Shown in pieces: positions 62,993-64,000 of a stretch of DNA of 64,000 bases; positions within the stretch are counted from its first letter, which is position 1; each line of letters opens with the position of its first letter. The notes under the pieces are model-generated. The model was not told where the DNA came from, ran no database searches, and saw nothing but the letters and a program-made list of their open reading frames with translations. The translations under genes were made by a program, and so were the position numbers. The stretch is from assembly GCA_902779085.1 (NCBI GenBank), contig CACYZY010000002.1:62001-126000 (forward strand), written 5' to 3'. The stretch comes from an uncultured Bacteroidales bacterium (GTDB lineage: Bacteria > Bacteroidota > Bacteroidia > Bacteroidales > Bacteroidaceae).

Positions 62993-64000
62993 ATGAAGAG
63001 AATAGTAGTTTTAGGAGCAGGAGAGAGCGGAGCAGGAGCAGCTGTTCTCGCTAAGGTGAAAGGGTTTGATACATTCGTTTCAGACATGTCGGTTATTAAG
63101 CCTAAATATCAAGAACTGCTGAACCAATATGGCATCGAATGGGAAGAGGGACACCACACGGAAGAGAAGATTCTCAATGCCGACGAAGTGGTAAAAAGTC
63201 CGGGAATTCCAGACACTGCTCCCATTATTGCAAAGTTAAAACAACAAGGTACGCCCATCATTTCAGAAATAGAGTTAGCAGGCAGATATACTAATGCTAA
63301 GATGGTGTGTATTACAGGTTCTAATGGTAAGACCACTACTACTTCACTGATATACCATATTTTCAAAAATGCTGGTTTAAATGTGGGTTTGGCAGGTAAT
63401 ATCGGCAACAGCTTAGCACTGCAAGTTGCTACTGAACAACACGATTATTATGTAATTGAATTGAGTTCCTTCCAGTTGGACAACATGTATGACTTCCGTG
63501 CAAATATAGCTGTCTTGCTGAATATCACGCCCGACCATCTGGATCGCTACGATTTCAAGATGCAGAACTATGTAGATGCCAAGATGCGCATCACTCAGAA
63601 CCAGACCGAAGAGGATGCTTTCATCTATTGGAAAGATGACCCTATCATTGCCAAAGAACTTAAGAAATATGGTTTGAAAGCACAACTGTATCCTTTCTCA
63701 GCCATCAAGGAAGAAGGTTCAATTGCCTATGCAGACGAAGGGGAGGTGTATATCAAAAAACCTTTTGACTTCAACATGGAACAAGAGAAACTGGCTTTGA
63801 GGGGCATACATAACCTCTATAACTCTTTGGCCGCTGGTATATCTGCTAGCGTAGCAGGCATCAGTAAAGAGAACATCCGTCAAGCATTAAGTGACTTCAA
63901 AGGGGTACCTCATCGACTTGAATACATCACCACCATACGAGGGGTAAAGTTTGTCAACGACTCAAAAGCCACCAATGTCAACGCTTGCTGGTATGCTTTG
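62993..64000 (+). CDS. murD: UDP-N-acetylmuramoylalanine-D-glutamate ligase, 5' part
   Basis: The first 336 codons of a gene that leaves the window. MKRIVVLGAGESGAGAAVLA is the UDP-binding fold, ITGSNGKTTTTSLIYH the ATP loop, ELSSFQLD and NITPDHLDRY follow, and PHRLEYITTIRGVKFVNDSKATN is the C-terminal domain start. It adds D-Glu to UDP-MurNAc-Ala. Two bases after mraY, last visible gene of the dcw operon. Confidence 0.96.
   Translation, partial: MKRIVVLGAGESGAGAAVLAKVKGFDTFVSDMSVIKPKYQELLNQYGIEWEEGHHTEEKILNADEVVKSPGIPDTAPIIAKLKQQGTPIISEIELAGRYTNAKMVCITGSNGKTTTTSLIYHIFKNAGLNVGLAGNIGNSLALQVATEQHDYYVIELSSFQLDNMYDFRANIAVLLNITPDHLDRYDFKMQNYVDAKMRITQNQTEEDAFIYWKDDPIIAKELKKYGLKAQLYPFSAIKEEGSIAYADEGEVYIKKPFDFNMEQEKLALRGIHNLYNSLAAGISASVAGISKENIRQALSDFKGVPHRLEYITTIRGVKFVNDSKATNVNACWYAL

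Overview
The window looks like a chromosomal piece of a Bacteroidales bacterium (Bacteroides/Prevotella group). Reasons: promoters carry the Bacteroidetes -7 box TAnnTTTG; lineage-typical families are present (DUF4491, DUF3098, DUF4292, DUF3853, HU-HIG type HU protein, the long ~600-residue IspG, a glsB/glsA-like glycine-lipid pair); and the dcw (division and cell wall) cluster is in the usual Bacteroidetes order. No taxon below order can be fixed from the sequence alone.

Layout. 1-1243 is core: the end of an FKBP-type isomerase gene, an Lrp/AsnC regulator, a DUF4491 protein and a tRNA with CAT anticodon. 1201-17616 is a ~16.4-kb integrated element. It enters the 3' half of that tRNA; a second copy of the tRNA 3' half (17573-17616) marks the far end. 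Inside, on the + strand, lie a controller-like XRE gene, a fused double D12-class adenine methyltransferase, an HNH endonuclease and a beta-class methyltransferase (a probable Type IIS restriction-modification system), then a nuclease-like protein, an AlbA_2/Schlafen-like protein and an AbiGi/DUF2971-like protein. On the - strand are a replication-type module (DUF3853 AlpA-like HTH, HTH protein, DnaC-like ATPase), a DUF6043-like protein, a tyrosine integrase, a HEPN-motif protein and an AAA/DUF4143 ATPase. Two non-coding arrays lie within it: ~180-bp tandem units with covarying GGCAAGCC hairpins beside the ATPase gene, and six repeats with an exact 23-bp period upstream of the DUF4143 gene. 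I see no relaxase, coupling protein, transposase, capsid or terminase gene, so the element resembles a defence-carrying, satellite-like integrative element more than a conjugative transposon. This is my main candidate for something undescribed.

17617-64000 is core. It holds an HU-like gene; an AlkZ-related pseudogene broken by one in-frame TGA; a long leftward gene row (methyltransferase, ftsX, DUF3098, uppP, truB, queA, folK, histidine acid phosphatase, low-molecular-weight phosphatase); ispG-purE-gcvH-PAP2; rpoN divergent from an aminopeptidase P gene; a histidine-kinase-like protein lacking its phospho-acceptor histidine; a nucleoside kinase; a Fur regulator; two paralogous outer-membrane beta-barrel genes; a 52-residue rubredoxin; a calcium-type P-ATPase, ribF and a CPBP protease; a very large GH2 lipoprotein and xpt; an operon of dut, a TPR protein, a DUF4292 lipoprotein and an EnvC-like factor; dgt; the glsB/glsA pair; and the dcw operon mraZ-rsmH-ftsL-ftsI-murE-mraY-murD, which runs off the right edge.

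How the genes work together: the core genes are housekeeping functions in envelope growth (UppP, FtsX, EnvC-like, dcw), tRNA modification (QueA, TruB), nucleotide-pool control (Dut, dGTPase, Xpt, PurE) and isoprenoid supply (IspG). The inserted element instead reads as a set of anti-phage modules around an integration and replication core.
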